Part shown: positions 26,454 to 34,466 of the stretch, in pieces
Layout of the letters: each line of letters opens with the position of its first letter
Position numbering within the stretch: the first letter of the stretch is position 1
Assembly (NCBI GenBank): GCA_031826515.1
Contig: CP134536.1
Coordinates: 124,001 to 188,000, forward strand
Direction: 5' to 3'
DNA length: 64,000 nucleotides
Origin: Flavobacteriaceae bacterium HL-DH10
GTDB taxonomy: Bacteria > Bacteroidota > Bacteroidia > Flavobacteriales > Flavobacteriaceae
Position numbers and translations under genes: made by a program
The notes under the pieces: generated by a model
Told to the model about the DNA's origin: nothing
The model's input: only the letters and a program-made list of their open reading frames with translations
Database searches by the model: none

Positions 26454-27413
26454 ATGCAAGAAGAATTATTTACAAGCGGACGACATATTCCAAATATTGA
26501 TCCTTCATTAGAAATTTGGCATTGGCCAATAGCACTTTATTTGTTTTTAGGAGGGCTTGCTGCTGGCATTTCATTTTTTGCCGCCTTACTTTATATTTTA
26601 GGTGAAGAAAACAAATATCCAACAGCTGTAAAAACAGCATCTGTAATTCCTCCTATAGCATTGTCATTAGGTTTATTAGCATTGGTATACGATTTAACAC
26701 ATCCGTTATACACCTGGCAATTATATACCACGTTTAGAATTGAATCCCCAATGTCTTGGGGAGCTTGGGTGTTACTAATTACAACACCCTTATCATTTCT
26801 TTGGACGTTTAGTTATTACAGAGAAGTGTATCCAAAACTAGAAGCTAAACTAAAAATATTCAATCGTCTTAAATTTTTAAATGCTGTTGAAAAATTCACT
26901 ATAAAGCACAGAAAAAACATAGCATATGCTCTAATTCCTTTAGCACTAATTTTAGGTGTTTACACAGGTATATTATTATCAGCTTTCAATGCCCGACCGC
27001 TTTGGAACAATGCTATTTTAGGCCCCCTATTTTTAGTTTCGGGACTTTCAACAGGCGCAGCGGCAATTATTTTATTATCAAAAACAGCTGCCGAAAAACA
27101 TTTGTTTGGAAAGATAGATTTAGGATTAATTATTATCGAATTAGCTTTAATCACACACATGATTATGGGATACTATGCTGGCTCTCAAGTACAATTAGAA
27201 GCTATGCAATTATTAGTGGGTGGCGATTTTACGCTAATGTTCTTTGGTTTTGTAGTAATCTTAGGTTTAATAATCCCAGCTGTTCTAGAGCTTATAGAAC
27301 TATTAGGCTTTAAAGTCCCCGTTATAGTACCAGCTTTATTGGTCATTTTAGGCGGACTCATTTTTAGATTTGTTATGATAGAAGCTGGACAATTAACACG
27401 ATTTCTATATTAA
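26454..27413 (+). CDS. NrfD/PsrC-like membrane anchor and quinone-binding subunit
   Basis: 319 residues with about eight to nine hydrophobic helices. NrfD-family marks: WHWPIALYLFLGGLAAGISF at the N-terminus and ARPLWNNAILGPLFLVSGLS in the middle. It couples the menaquinone pool to the periplasmic molybdoenzyme. Third gene of the ABC set. The following 104 bp (27414-27517) contain only a five-codon ATG-TAA frame and an A/T-rich spacer, so the downstream genes may be a second transcription unit or simply more loosely spaced. Confidence 0.9.
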   Translation: MQEELFTSGRHIPNIDPSLEIWHWPIALYLFLGGLAAGISFFAALLYILGEENKYPTAVKTASVIPPIALSLGLLALVYDLTHPLYTWQLYTTFRIESPMSWGAWVLLITTPLSFLWTFSYYREVYPKLEAKLKIFNRLKFLNAVEKFTIKHRKNIAYALIPLALILGVYTGILLSAFNARPLWNNAILGPLFLVSGLSTGAAAIILLSKTAAEKHLFGKIDLGLIIIELALITHMIMGYYAGSQVQLEAMQLLVGGDFTLMFFGFVVILGLIIPAVLELIELLGFKVPVIVPALLVILGGLIFRFVMIEAGQLTRFLY

Positions 27414-27517
27414 AAAATATAAACACATGAAACATCCATAACAAAAATATCAATACCCAAGGGAATGATTATATGGATGCGACATGTGACAAATAAAAAA
27501 ACAATAAATACAAACAC

Positions 27518-28051
27518 ATGAAACTAGCAAATAAATCAACAAACAAACATACTTACTGGAATCCCTATTACGGAGGGTTTCTATTAGGTATATTAATCAT
27601 TTTAACCTTTTTCCTTACCGGAAGAGGTTTAGGAGCAAGTGGCGCTATGAAAAGTAGTGTCGTTACTATAGTTGATAAAGTAGCTCCAACACATGCCGAA
27701 AACAATGCGTATTACAGCAAATTTCTTAGTAAAGGCGATACTCCAATGAATACCTGGTTAGTTTATGAAGCACTTGGTGTATTATTAGGCGCTTTTATTT
27801 CCGGTGGATTAAGTGGAAGAATTAGTTGGCGTGTTCAACATTCGCCTAAAATAACAAGCAAACGCCGACTTATTTTCGCATTAGGTGGCGGTATACTCTT
27901 TGGATTAGGCGCACAAATAGCAAGAGGTTGCACAAGTGGTGCAGCATTAAGCGGCATGGCAGTATTATCTACTGGTGGTTTTATAACCATGCTCGCCATT
28001 TTTGGCTCCGCTTATTTGTTTGCTTATTTATTTAGAAAAAATTGGATTTAA
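27518..28051 (+). CDS. Half-size YeeE/YedE (TsuA-related) sulfur-transport protein 1
   Basis: 177 residues, four to five membrane helices. The key motif is ARGCTSGAALSG, whose Cys is the conserved residue of the YeeE/YedE family; TsuA-type members take up thiosulfate by way of such cysteines. Full-length YeeE has about 350 residues and two such halves. Here the halves are separate genes 20 bp apart, the second with its own GGFCPGTS motif. Placement after the PsrABC-like genes supports movement of thiosulfate or sulfane sulfur across the inner membrane. Confidence 0.87.
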   Translation: MKLANKSTNKHTYWNPYYGGFLLGILIILTFFLTGRGLGASGAMKSSVVTIVDKVAPTHAENNAYYSKFLSKGDTPMNTWLVYEALGVLLGAFISGGLSGRISWRVQHSPKITSKRRLIFALGGGILFGLGAQIARGCTSGAALSGMAVLSTGGFITMLAIFGSAYLFAYLFRKNWI

Positions 28052-28071
28052 TTAATTTAAAAATATAAAAT

Positions 28072-28662
28072 ATGGGACCTTTAATTCCTGATGGCACAAT
28101 TCCTATGGAATGGGATAGCATCATTGCCATTTTAATCGGTATTGTTTTCGGGTTTATTTTAGAAGCTTCTGGCTTTTCATCTTCAAGAAAACTGGCTGGT
28201 GTCTTTTACGGATACGATTTCGCAGTATTAAAAGTATTTTTTACCGCTGCAGCTGTATCTGTAATTGGTATTTATTACATGGATTATTTAGGGTATTTAG
28301 ACATTACCCAATTGTATGTACACCCTACTTATATATGGGCAGCCATAATTGGAGGTGTCATTATGGGTATTGGTTTTGTTGCAGGAGGCTTTTGCCCAGG
28401 AACAAGTTTATGTGCTGTGGCTATTGGCAAGTTAGATGCTTGGGTATATGTAATAGGTATCATGATTGGTGTTTTCTTATTTTCAGAACTTTACACTTTT
28501 ATTGAGCCTATTTATAACGGCTATTTTTTAGGTAACATCACTTTAATAGATTCATTCGATTGGAATCCGTATTGGTTTATATTCATTTTTGCTATTATAG
28601 CTATTGTGGCATTTGTGGCATCAGATTTCATAAGAAAAAGAGTTAAAAAAGTATTTTATTAA
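28072..28662 (+). CDS. Half-size YeeE/YedE (TsuA-related) sulfur-transport protein 2
   Basis: 196 residues, about five helices. Conserved cysteines appear in GGFCPGTSLCAVAIG, the YeeE/YedE signature. An early ILEASGFSSSRKLAG block is typical of the C-terminal half of the family. Only 4 bp separate it from the first rhodanese gene, so the two transporter halves and the two rhodaneses look like one functional group. Confidence 0.87.
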   Translation: MGPLIPDGTIPMEWDSIIAILIGIVFGFILEASGFSSSRKLAGVFYGYDFAVLKVFFTAAAVSVIGIYYMDYLGYLDITQLYVHPTYIWAAIIGGVIMGIGFVAGGFCPGTSLCAVAIGKLDAWVYVIGIMIGVFLFSELYTFIEPIYNGYFLGNITLIDSFDWNPYWFIFIFAIIAIVAFVASDFIRKRVKKVFY

Positions 28663-28666
28663 TTAA

Positions 28667-29332
28667 ATGAACTCGATGATGGTTAAAAAAAGAACCGCTA
28701 AAATTTTAGCATTAAGATACAAAATAATGGCAGCCATACTTATTATGCTTGCTGGTGGCTTGGTTTTATTGCCTAAATACGAAAAGAGCGAAGGCATACC
28801 TGCCGAACAATTACTTAGCAATATTATTAGTCTTGAAAGATATGTATCTAGCGATCAAATTTCTGATAAATTAATTAATCAAGATCCTTCTTTTATACTC
28901 ATTGATGTACGTGATGAAGATAGCTACACTAAGTATACACTTCCAAACGCTATCAATATTCCATTAAAAAATTTACTGGATGAAACGTTTGAATCTTTTT
29001 TAAATCAAGATCAATTTGATGTCGTATTCTTTTCAAATGATAATTTTTATGCAGATCAAGCTTGGGCAATATGTAACCGCTTAGAATATAAAAATTTACA
29101 TGTTTTAAAAGGTGGTATAAATAAATGGTTTGCTACTATTATCAATCCGCAAGAACCCGACGAAAACATGCCTTCTGAAGCATTTGAATTGTACACAACA
29201 AGAAAAGCAGCCAGTATGTTTTATGGGGTCGTTTATCCAGATCAAGTAACATCAAATACTCCTATTAAAATAACTCCAAAACAAATAATAACAGTTAAAA
29301 AGAAAAAGAAAACTGCCGAAGGTGGTTGCTAA
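28667..29332 (+). CDS. Membrane-anchored rhodanese-like protein without catalytic Cys, with EGGC tail
   Basis: 221 residues: N-terminal helix (about 19-37), then a rhodanese fold (FILIDVRDEDSYTKYTLPNA, then HVLKGGINKW). Where an active rhodanese has the persulfide Cys loop (CxxGxR), this reads FFSNDNFYAD, with no Cys. The C-terminus instead ends KKKKKTAEGGC, placing a lone Cys on a Lys-rich, Gly-Gly tail. A similar tail ends the next gene. The start could also be one of the ATGs at 28676 or 28679. Likely handles sulfur brought by the adjacent YeeE-type proteins, but the chemistry is unknown. Confidence 0.8.
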   Translation: MNSMMVKKRTAKILALRYKIMAAILIMLAGGLVLLPKYEKSEGIPAEQLLSNIISLERYVSSDQISDKLINQDPSFILIDVRDEDSYTKYTLPNAINIPLKNLLDETFESFLNQDQFDVVFFSNDNFYADQAWAICNRLEYKNLHVLKGGINKWFATIINPQEPDENMPSEAFELYTTRKAASMFYGVVYPDQVTSNTPIKITPKQIITVKKKKKTAEGGC

Positions 29333-29360
29333 ATTTAACAGTTAAAAAAATATATAACGG

Positions 29361-29969
29361 ATGAAAGAGTTAGAAAAAATAAAACGAATATCAATTGCTT
29401 CAACACTTTTTATATTAGCTATATTAATTGGTCTTCTTACATACAAAAGACCAAAGAACACATATAAGTATAATTCTAAAAGCACACTCGAAAAATTATC
29501 AAGCCAAAATTACTTTGTAAACCTAAATGATATTAATAATCAAAATCATGTATTAGTTGATATAAGAAGTGCATACGAATTTGATAAAGGTCATTTAACA
29601 AATGCTGTAAACATTCATACTCCAGATCTTTTAGATGAAAAAAATTTAAACATCTTTAAAGAATTAAAAAACACCAATAAAACAGCCATTCTATATGGGA
29701 ATAATCCCCATGAAGTTAATATGCCTTTTTTACTTCTCTACCAATTAGGCTATGATAATATAAAATTATTGACTGCTGAAAATAGTTATGTTCAAAATAA
29801 ATTAATCACAAAAAATAGTGATATTGAGAAATCTAAAGCTGATGTGACTGCTTTTATAAATGCATCTAAAAAAAATGGAAATGTTAATACTGTAATACAG
29901 AATCATACTCCTAAAAAAACAATTACAGTTAGAAAGAAAAAGAAAAAAACGACTGAAGGCGGTTGTTAA
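29361..29969 (+). CDS. Second Cys-less membrane rhodanese-like protein with EGGC tail
   Basis: 202 residues: N-terminal helix (about 10-27), rhodanese core HVLVDIRSAYEFDKGHLTNA, and at the active-site position TAILYGNNPHEVN, which lacks Cys. The tail ends RKKKKKTTEGGC, nearly the same as its neighbour although the two cores are strongly diverged. Such selective conservation points to the tail as the working part. Last gene of the cluster; a 7-bp-stem hairpin follows. Confidence 0.8.
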   Translation: MKELEKIKRISIASTLFILAILIGLLTYKRPKNTYKYNSKSTLEKLSSQNYFVNLNDINNQNHVLVDIRSAYEFDKGHLTNAVNIHTPDLLDEKNLNIFKELKNTNKTAILYGNNPHEVNMPFLLLYQLGYDNIKLLTAENSYVQNKLITKNSDIEKSKADVTAFINASKKNGNVNTVIQNHTPKKTITVRKKKKKTTEGGC

Positions 29970-29981
29970 TCAAAAAGAACT

Positions 29982-30002
29982 CCTCGACTTTTAGCGTCGA
30001 GG
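29982..30002. terminator. Possible terminator hairpin after the sulfur gene cluster
   Basis: CCTCGAC / GTCGAGG stem with a TTTTAGC loop, 13 bp past the second rhodanese stop. The following TATCTATT is only partly T-rich, so termination strength is uncertain. Confidence 0.5.
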
Positions 30003-30092
30003 TATCTATTAAAATTGTCATTGCCGAGAAATCGGGAATCTAAATACACCTTCAAAAACTAGTAGATATCAGAAGTTATTTTATATAGAATT

Positions 30093-30116
30093 CGTTATAT
30101 TTGCAAATACATAACG
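30093..30116. promoter_or_regulatory. ModE-like operator over the -7 box of the molybdenum cofactor operon
   Basis: Imperfect 24-bp dyad with arms CGTTATATT and TACATAACG around TGCAAA. It resembles the ModE operator type as I recall it. It contains the -7 box TATATTTG (30096-30103), so a bound protein would block transcription. moeA begins 9 bp downstream and a modE-type gene is second in the operon. Confidence 0.65.
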
Positions 30117-30124
30117 ATATTTAA

Positions 30125-31303
30125 ATGATTTCCGTAGAAGATGCTATTCATTTAGTTAAAAAGAACACCAAACCGCTTTTAAAAGAGGCTATAAAACCTG
30201 TTGAAAAAGCTGGAGGCTACATACTATTTAAAGATGTCTATTCACCAATTAACATGCCTCCTTTCAGACAATCGGCAATGGATGGCTATGCGTTGAATTT
30301 GCATGATAATTTAAGCTACTCTTTGATTGATGAAGTGAAAGCTGGAGATAACCATCAACCCATTTTAAAAAAGGGAGAAGCCGTTAGAATTTTTACGGGT
30401 GCACCTGTCCCAGATACTGCAAATGCTATTATGATGCAGGAAAAAGTTAACAATGATGGTGATAAAATAACAATTGAGCATAGTATAAACCAAGAAACAA
30501 ATATTAGACCACTTGGTGAGCAAGTTAAAGCAGGAGACATCGCTTTAAAAAAAGGAACAAAACTAACACCAGCAGCCATAGGTTATTTAACGTCACTAGG
30601 AATAACAACCGTTTCTGTTTTCAAAAAACCATTAATTGCATTAGTAACCACAGGAAATGAATTGGTAAAAGCAGGACAACCTTTAAATTATGGTCAGATT
30701 TACGAAAGCAATTCTACAATGCTTCAAAATGCCTTATATAATTTAAAGTTTTATGATATTTCTCTACACAAAGTTGAGGATGATTATGAAAAAACAAAAT
30801 CGAAACTTCAAACAGTTATAAATGAAAATGATTTGGTTATTGTAACTGGTGGTATTTCGGTTGGTGATTACGATTTTGTTGGAAAATCACTTATTGAATT
30901 AAACACTGAAAATATCTTTTATAAAGTAAAGCAAAAACCAGGAAAGCCTCTTTTCTTTGGAAAAAAAGACAACACGCTCATTTTTGCTCTACCAGGAAAT
31001 CCTGCTGCGGCACTTAGTTGTTTTTATGTTTATGTGAATATCGCATTGCAAAAAATGATGAATAGAGACGTTATCGAATTACCTCGTATTAAAGCAAAAT
31101 CGTTATCAAACTTTGAAAAGAAAGGCGATAGACCCCAATTTTTAAAAGCGATTTATAATGCTAACAATGTTGAAATTTTAGAAGGACAAAATTCATCCAT
31201 GCTACAAACATTTGCGCTTTCAAACGCATTGGTTTTTATACCTGGAACCGTTTCTAATATTTCTATTAATGACAACGTAGAGGTTATTTTACTTCCATCT
31301 TAA
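30125..31303 (+). CDS. moeA: Molybdopterin molybdenumtransferase MoeA
   Basis: Inserts molybdate into adenylated molybdopterin. 392 residues, normal length. Motifs: PPFRQSAMDGYAL near residue 43, RIFTGAPVP, and the MPT-binding domain with TTGNELV, VTGGISVGDYDF, KPGKPLFFG and LPGNPAAALSCFY. First gene of the cofactor operon that runs to moaA at 37244. The start gives an unusually short leader behind the promoter at 30096-30103. Confidence 0.95.
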   Translation: MISVEDAIHLVKKNTKPLLKEAIKPVEKAGGYILFKDVYSPINMPPFRQSAMDGYALNLHDNLSYSLIDEVKAGDNHQPILKKGEAVRIFTGAPVPDTANAIMMQEKVNNDGDKITIEHSINQETNIRPLGEQVKAGDIALKKGTKLTPAAIGYLTSLGITTVSVFKKPLIALVTTGNELVKAGQPLNYGQIYESNSTMLQNALYNLKFYDISLHKVEDDYEKTKSKLQTVINENDLVIVTGGISVGDYDFVGKSLIELNTENIFYKVKQKPGKPLFFGKKDNTLIFALPGNPAAALSCFYVYVNIALQKMMNRDVIELPRIKAKSLSNFEKKGDRPQFLKAIYNANNVEILEGQNSSMLQTFALSNALVFIPGTVSNISINDNVEVILLPS

Positions 31304-31312
31304 AATAAGGTT

Positions 31313-31651
31313 ATGAACTATAAAATTAAAAGTAGAGTTTGGATTGAACATGATAATCATGTGCTTTTAGGTGAAGGCAGGGTTCAATTATTAAAAGCTA
31401 TTGAAGCAACTGGTTCACTTTCTAAAGCAGCAAAATCATTAAATCTATCCTATAAAAAAGCTTGGAACCTTATAGACTCTGTAAATAAATCAGCTAAAAA
31501 GCCAGTAACTTTAAATAGTACTGGTGGCAAAGGTGGCGGTGGTGCCGAATTAACAGATTATGGCAAATCTTTAATTAAAGTTTTTGACGACATCAACAAA
31601 AATTGTTGGAACTTTTTAGATAAACAATTGGAAAAAATAGAAGCGCTTTAA
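31313..31651 (+). CDS. modE: ModE-type transcriptional regulator, DNA-binding domain only
   Basis: 112 residues matching the winged-helix half of ModE: SLSKAAKSLNLSYKKAWNLI is the HTH and GGKGGGGAELTDYG the typical wing. E. coli ModE is about 260 residues because it adds two molybdate-binding MOP domains; these are absent here. How it senses molybdenum is therefore unclear. It lies 9 bp after moeA and its stop abuts the next ATG. It is a natural candidate for binding the dyad at 30093-30116. Confidence 0.88.
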   Translation: MNYKIKSRVWIEHDNHVLLGEGRVQLLKAIEATGSLSKAAKSLNLSYKKAWNLIDSVNKSAKKPVTLNSTGGKGGGGAELTDYGKSLIKVFDDINKNCWNFLDKQLEKIEAL

Positions 31652-32392
31652 ATGTTAGAAAACCAATACATATACGCCTTTCTATTCATCCTGCCAATAA
31701 TCTCATTTTTGTATTCTAGCGTAGGTCATGGAGGTGCTAGTGGTTATTTGGCGCTTATGGCTTTGTTTTCGTTTGCACCTGAAACCATGAAACCCACTGC
31801 CCTACTTCTTAATTTATTTGTTGCAGGCATTTCGTTTTATTATTATTACAAAGAAGGGTTTTTCAATAAAAAGCTATTTTTTGCATTTGCAATGACTTCA
31901 ATTCCATTTGCCTTTTTAGGAGGTACGATTGAAATTGACGCTTCTATTTATAAAAAAATATTAGCCGTTTTATTGGTATTTGCCATTTTAAAAATGCTGA
32001 ATGTTTTCGGAAAAGAAAAGGACACTATAAAAGATATCAAACTTTGGCAAGGTTTAATTGTTGGCGGTATTATTGGTTTTTTCTCAGGGCTTATAGGTAT
32101 TGGAGGCGGTATCATTTTAACACCAATTATATTATTGCTGCATTGGGGTAAAATGAAAGAAGCCGCAGCCGTTTCAGCATTATTTATCTGGGTAAATTCT
32201 GCTTCAGGACTTATCGGACAATTAAGTAGCGGTGTTGTTTTAGAAAAAGAATCATTTTTATTAGTTGCTATTGCGCTTATCGGTGGCATTTTTGGAGGCT
32301 ATTATGGCAGTAAAAAGATAAACAACAAAAAGCTTCGCTACATTTTGGCTTTTGTATTAACCATAGCCTGCTTTAAATTATTTTTCACATAA
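31652..32392 (+). CDS. TauE/SafE-family membrane transporter
   Basis: 246 residues, about seven or eight helices. The paired family motifs are SSVGHGGASGYLALMAL at the N-terminus and GGIIGFFSGLIGIGGGIILTP in the second half. Members export or import small anions such as sulfite, sulfoacetate or others. The ATG follows the modE stop with no gap, and mobA follows after 1 bp, so it is firmly part of the molybdenum operon; molybdate or a sulfur anion is the likely cargo, but sequence cannot tell. Confidence 0.87.
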   Translation: MLENQYIYAFLFILPIISFLYSSVGHGGASGYLALMALFSFAPETMKPTALLLNLFVAGISFYYYYKEGFFNKKLFFAFAMTSIPFAFLGGTIEIDASIYKKILAVLLVFAILKMLNVFGKEKDTIKDIKLWQGLIVGGIIGFFSGLIGIGGGIILTPIILLLHWGKMKEAAAVSALFIWVNSASGLIGQLSSGVVLEKESFLLVAIALIGGIFGGYYGSKKINNKKLRYILAFVLTIACFKLFFT

Positions 32393-32393
32393 A

Positions 32394-32978
32394 ATGTTAG
32401 ACAAAAAAAACATAACTGGTATTATTTTGGCGGGTGGAAAAAGTACTCGTATGGGAACGGATAAAGGTTTTCTGTTATTAAACGAAAAGCCTTTTACACA
32501 ATATAGCATTGATGCAATAAAACCTCTAGTATCTGAAATCTTAATTGTTTCAGATAATCCTGATTATGATGTATTCGGATTTAAACGCATAAGCGATATT
32601 ACAAAAAATGCAGGACCAGTTGCAGGCATTTATTCTGGATTAGAAGCTTCTTCAACTGAATATAATTTAATTTTAAGCTGCGATATTCCTTTGATTACAT
32701 CAGATATATTAAAAAAATTAATTAAAGCTATAGATGATACTTCCGAAGTCATTCAAATTGAAAGCAATGGTAAATCAATGCCCCTTATTGCATTATATAA
32801 AAAACAATGTAAAAATATTTTTGGTGAGCTATTAAAAACCGATGAAAGACGTTTACGAATTGCCGTCAACACATGCAAAACAAAAAATATAGTATTAGAA
32901 TTAGAGCATGATATATTTACAATGAATGTGAATACACAAAACCAATTAAAAGCGATTGAAGATGTATATAACCGTTAA
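32394..32978 (+). CDS. mobA: Molybdenum cofactor guanylyltransferase MobA
   Basis: Attaches GMP to Mo-molybdopterin, giving the MGD form required by NapA, NasA, the PsrA-like and YdeP-like enzymes in this window. 194 residues. The nucleotide-binding N-terminus is GIILAGGKSTRMGTDKG, followed by NAGPVAGIYSGLEAS and the Mg-binding LSCDIPLI. The 3' end overlaps moaD by 17 bp. Confidence 0.93.
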   Translation: MLDKKNITGIILAGGKSTRMGTDKGFLLLNEKPFTQYSIDAIKPLVSEILIVSDNPDYDVFGFKRISDITKNAGPVAGIYSGLEASSTEYNLILSCDIPLITSDILKKLIKAIDDTSEVIQIESNGKSMPLIALYKKQCKNIFGELLKTDERRLRIAVNTCKTKNIVLELEHDIFTMNVNTQNQLKAIEDVYNR

Positions 32979-33195
32979 ATATTTTGGACAAATAGCCGAA
33001 ATAACACAACAAGATGAAGAATCTTTAGAGTTTTCTGGGCATTTAATTTCTGAATTACTAGAGCTTTTATATTCAAAATATAGCAGTTTAAAAACTAAGG
33101 ATTTTCAAATTGCACAAAACCAGGAATTAGTAACTATTGAAACGGAATTAACTGGAGCAGAATTAGCACTCTTACCTCCTTTTGCTGGAGGGTAA
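32962..33195 (+). CDS. moaD: Molybdopterin synthase small subunit MoaD
   Basis: 77 residues from the ATG at 32962 (MYITVKYFGQ); the longer frame begins at a TTG and is less likely. Ubiquitin-like sulfur carrier: it ends LLPPFAGG, the C-terminal Gly-Gly that becomes thiocarboxylated. Overlaps mobA by 17 bp, so translation is probably coupled. Partner MoaE and activating MoeB follow in the operon. Confidence 0.92.
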   Translation: MYITVKYFGQIAEITQQDEESLEFSGHLISELLELLYSKYSSLKTKDFQIAQNQELVTIETELTGAELALLPPFAGG

Positions 33196-33198
33196 AAT

Positions 33199-33284
33199 AT
33201 CCTGCAAGGTTTTTTTTGACCTTGAAGGTATCTAGGAGAAGTATAAAAAAAAGACCTACCAAGGTTATGGAAACCTTGCAGGAT
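33199..33284. repeat. Flavobacterial-type intergenic palindrome between moaD and moeB
   Basis: Perfect 14-bp arms ATCCTGCAAGGTTT (33199-33212) and its reverse complement (33271-33284) enclose a 58-bp spacer that itself has ACCTTGAAGGT and ACCAAGGT pieces. A second repeat-like segment, TTCCTGCCTTAGCAAGAATGAC (start at 33320), runs into the moeB start codon. Confidence 0.6.
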
Positions 33285-33336
33285 TAGTAAACATCAAAAA
33301 TAGAAATGGTAGGATGAGATTCCTGCCTTAGCAAGA

Positions 33337-34449
33337 ATGACAAACAGATACAACAGACATATCATTTTATCAGAAATAGGACAAGAAGGTCAAAATAAAC
33401 TTTCCGACGCCAAAGTATTAGTTATTGGTGCTGGCGGTTTGGGCTGCCCTGTTTTACAATATTTAACAGCCGCTGGTATTGGCACTATTGGAATTGTTGA
33501 TTTCGATGTAGTGGATATTTCAAACCTACAACGTCAAGTATTATTTGGAACATCATCATTAGAAAAAAATAAAGCAGAAGCGGCAAAAGAACGTTTAAAA
33601 GATTTAAACGACAGTATTTCAATTATCGCTTATGCGGAAAAACTAACGCACCAAAATGCCATTAATTTATTTAATCAATATGATATTATTGTTGATGGCT
33701 CTGATAATTTTGACACGCGCTATCTGGTAAACGATACATGTATTATTACAAACAAACCGTTAGTTTTTGGATCCATTTATAAATTTGAAGGTCAGGTTTC
33801 TGTTTTTAACTATAATAACGGTCCTAGTTACCGATGCCTATTTCCAAATCCACCAGAAAAAGGAACGGTTCCTAATTGTTCCGAAATTGGTGTTTTAGGT
33901 GTACTTCCCGGTATTATTGGTAGCATGCAAGCCAATGAAGTTTTAAAAATTATTTTAGGTATTGGCAACGCACTTTCAGGTAAATTACTTTGCTATAATG
34001 CATTGACGCTTCATAATTCAATATTAAAAATTAATAGAAACGAAGACGTTATTCAATCTGTTTTAAAAGACAAAGATAATTTTCATAAAAAACAGATGGA
34101 ATTTAATTGTGAAATAGAGGTTATTCCTATATCAATTAAAGGTATTTTATTTGAAGAAAACATTCAATTTATTGATGTTAGAGAAACACATGAACAACCA
34201 AAAATTAAAAATTTCGAAGTCACAAATATTCCATTAAGTACATTGGAAAATAATATAGATAAAATCGATACAGCAAAAAAGAAAGCTATTTTTTGTCAAT
34301 CAGGAATACGAAGTAAACAAGCTGTTTCAATTTTAAACAAACTAAATATTTCTAATTGCTTCAGCCTAAAGGAAGGTGCTGTAGAAATACTCAAATTAAC
34401 ACATAATTATAAAGGTAAAACAGACCTGACAGGTTTTAAAAACCTATAG
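33337..34449 (+). CDS. moeB: MoeB/ThiF-family activating enzyme with C-terminal rhodanese domain
   Basis: 370 residues. N-terminal E1-like domain: VIGAGGLGCPVLQYLTAAG (ATP site), RYNRH near the start, DGSDNFDTRYLVND, and two zinc-type Cys in YRCLFP (only part of the usual pair is clear). The C-terminal rhodanese domain has FIDVRETHE and the active loop CQSGIRSKQA. It adenylates MoaD and can supply sulfur. The last nine or so codons (TDLTGFKNL) lie in an imperfect palindrome ACCTGACAGGT...AAAACCT, a common flavobacterial repeat, so the tail may be repeat-derived. Confidence 0.92.
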   Translation: MTNRYNRHIILSEIGQEGQNKLSDAKVLVIGAGGLGCPVLQYLTAAGIGTIGIVDFDVVDISNLQRQVLFGTSSLEKNKAEAAKERLKDLNDSISIIAYAEKLTHQNAINLFNQYDIIVDGSDNFDTRYLVNDTCIITNKPLVFGSIYKFEGQVSVFNYNNGPSYRCLFPNPPEKGTVPNCSEIGVLGVLPGIIGSMQANEVLKIILGIGNALSGKLLCYNALTLHNSILKINRNEDVIQSVLKDKDNFHKKQMEFNCEIEVIPISIKGILFEENIQFIDVRETHEQPKIKNFEVTNIPLSTLENNIDKIDTAKKKAIFCQSGIRSKQAVSILNKLNISNCFSLKEGAVEILKLTHNYKGKTDLTGFKNL

Positions 34450-34466
34450 ATCTAAAAAAAAGACAA

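Noticed and set aside
27421-27517. Possible leader peptide or small gene before the first YeeE-type gene
   Set aside because: Only a five-codon frame (ATG to TAA) and A/T-rich spacer; no conserved feature visible.
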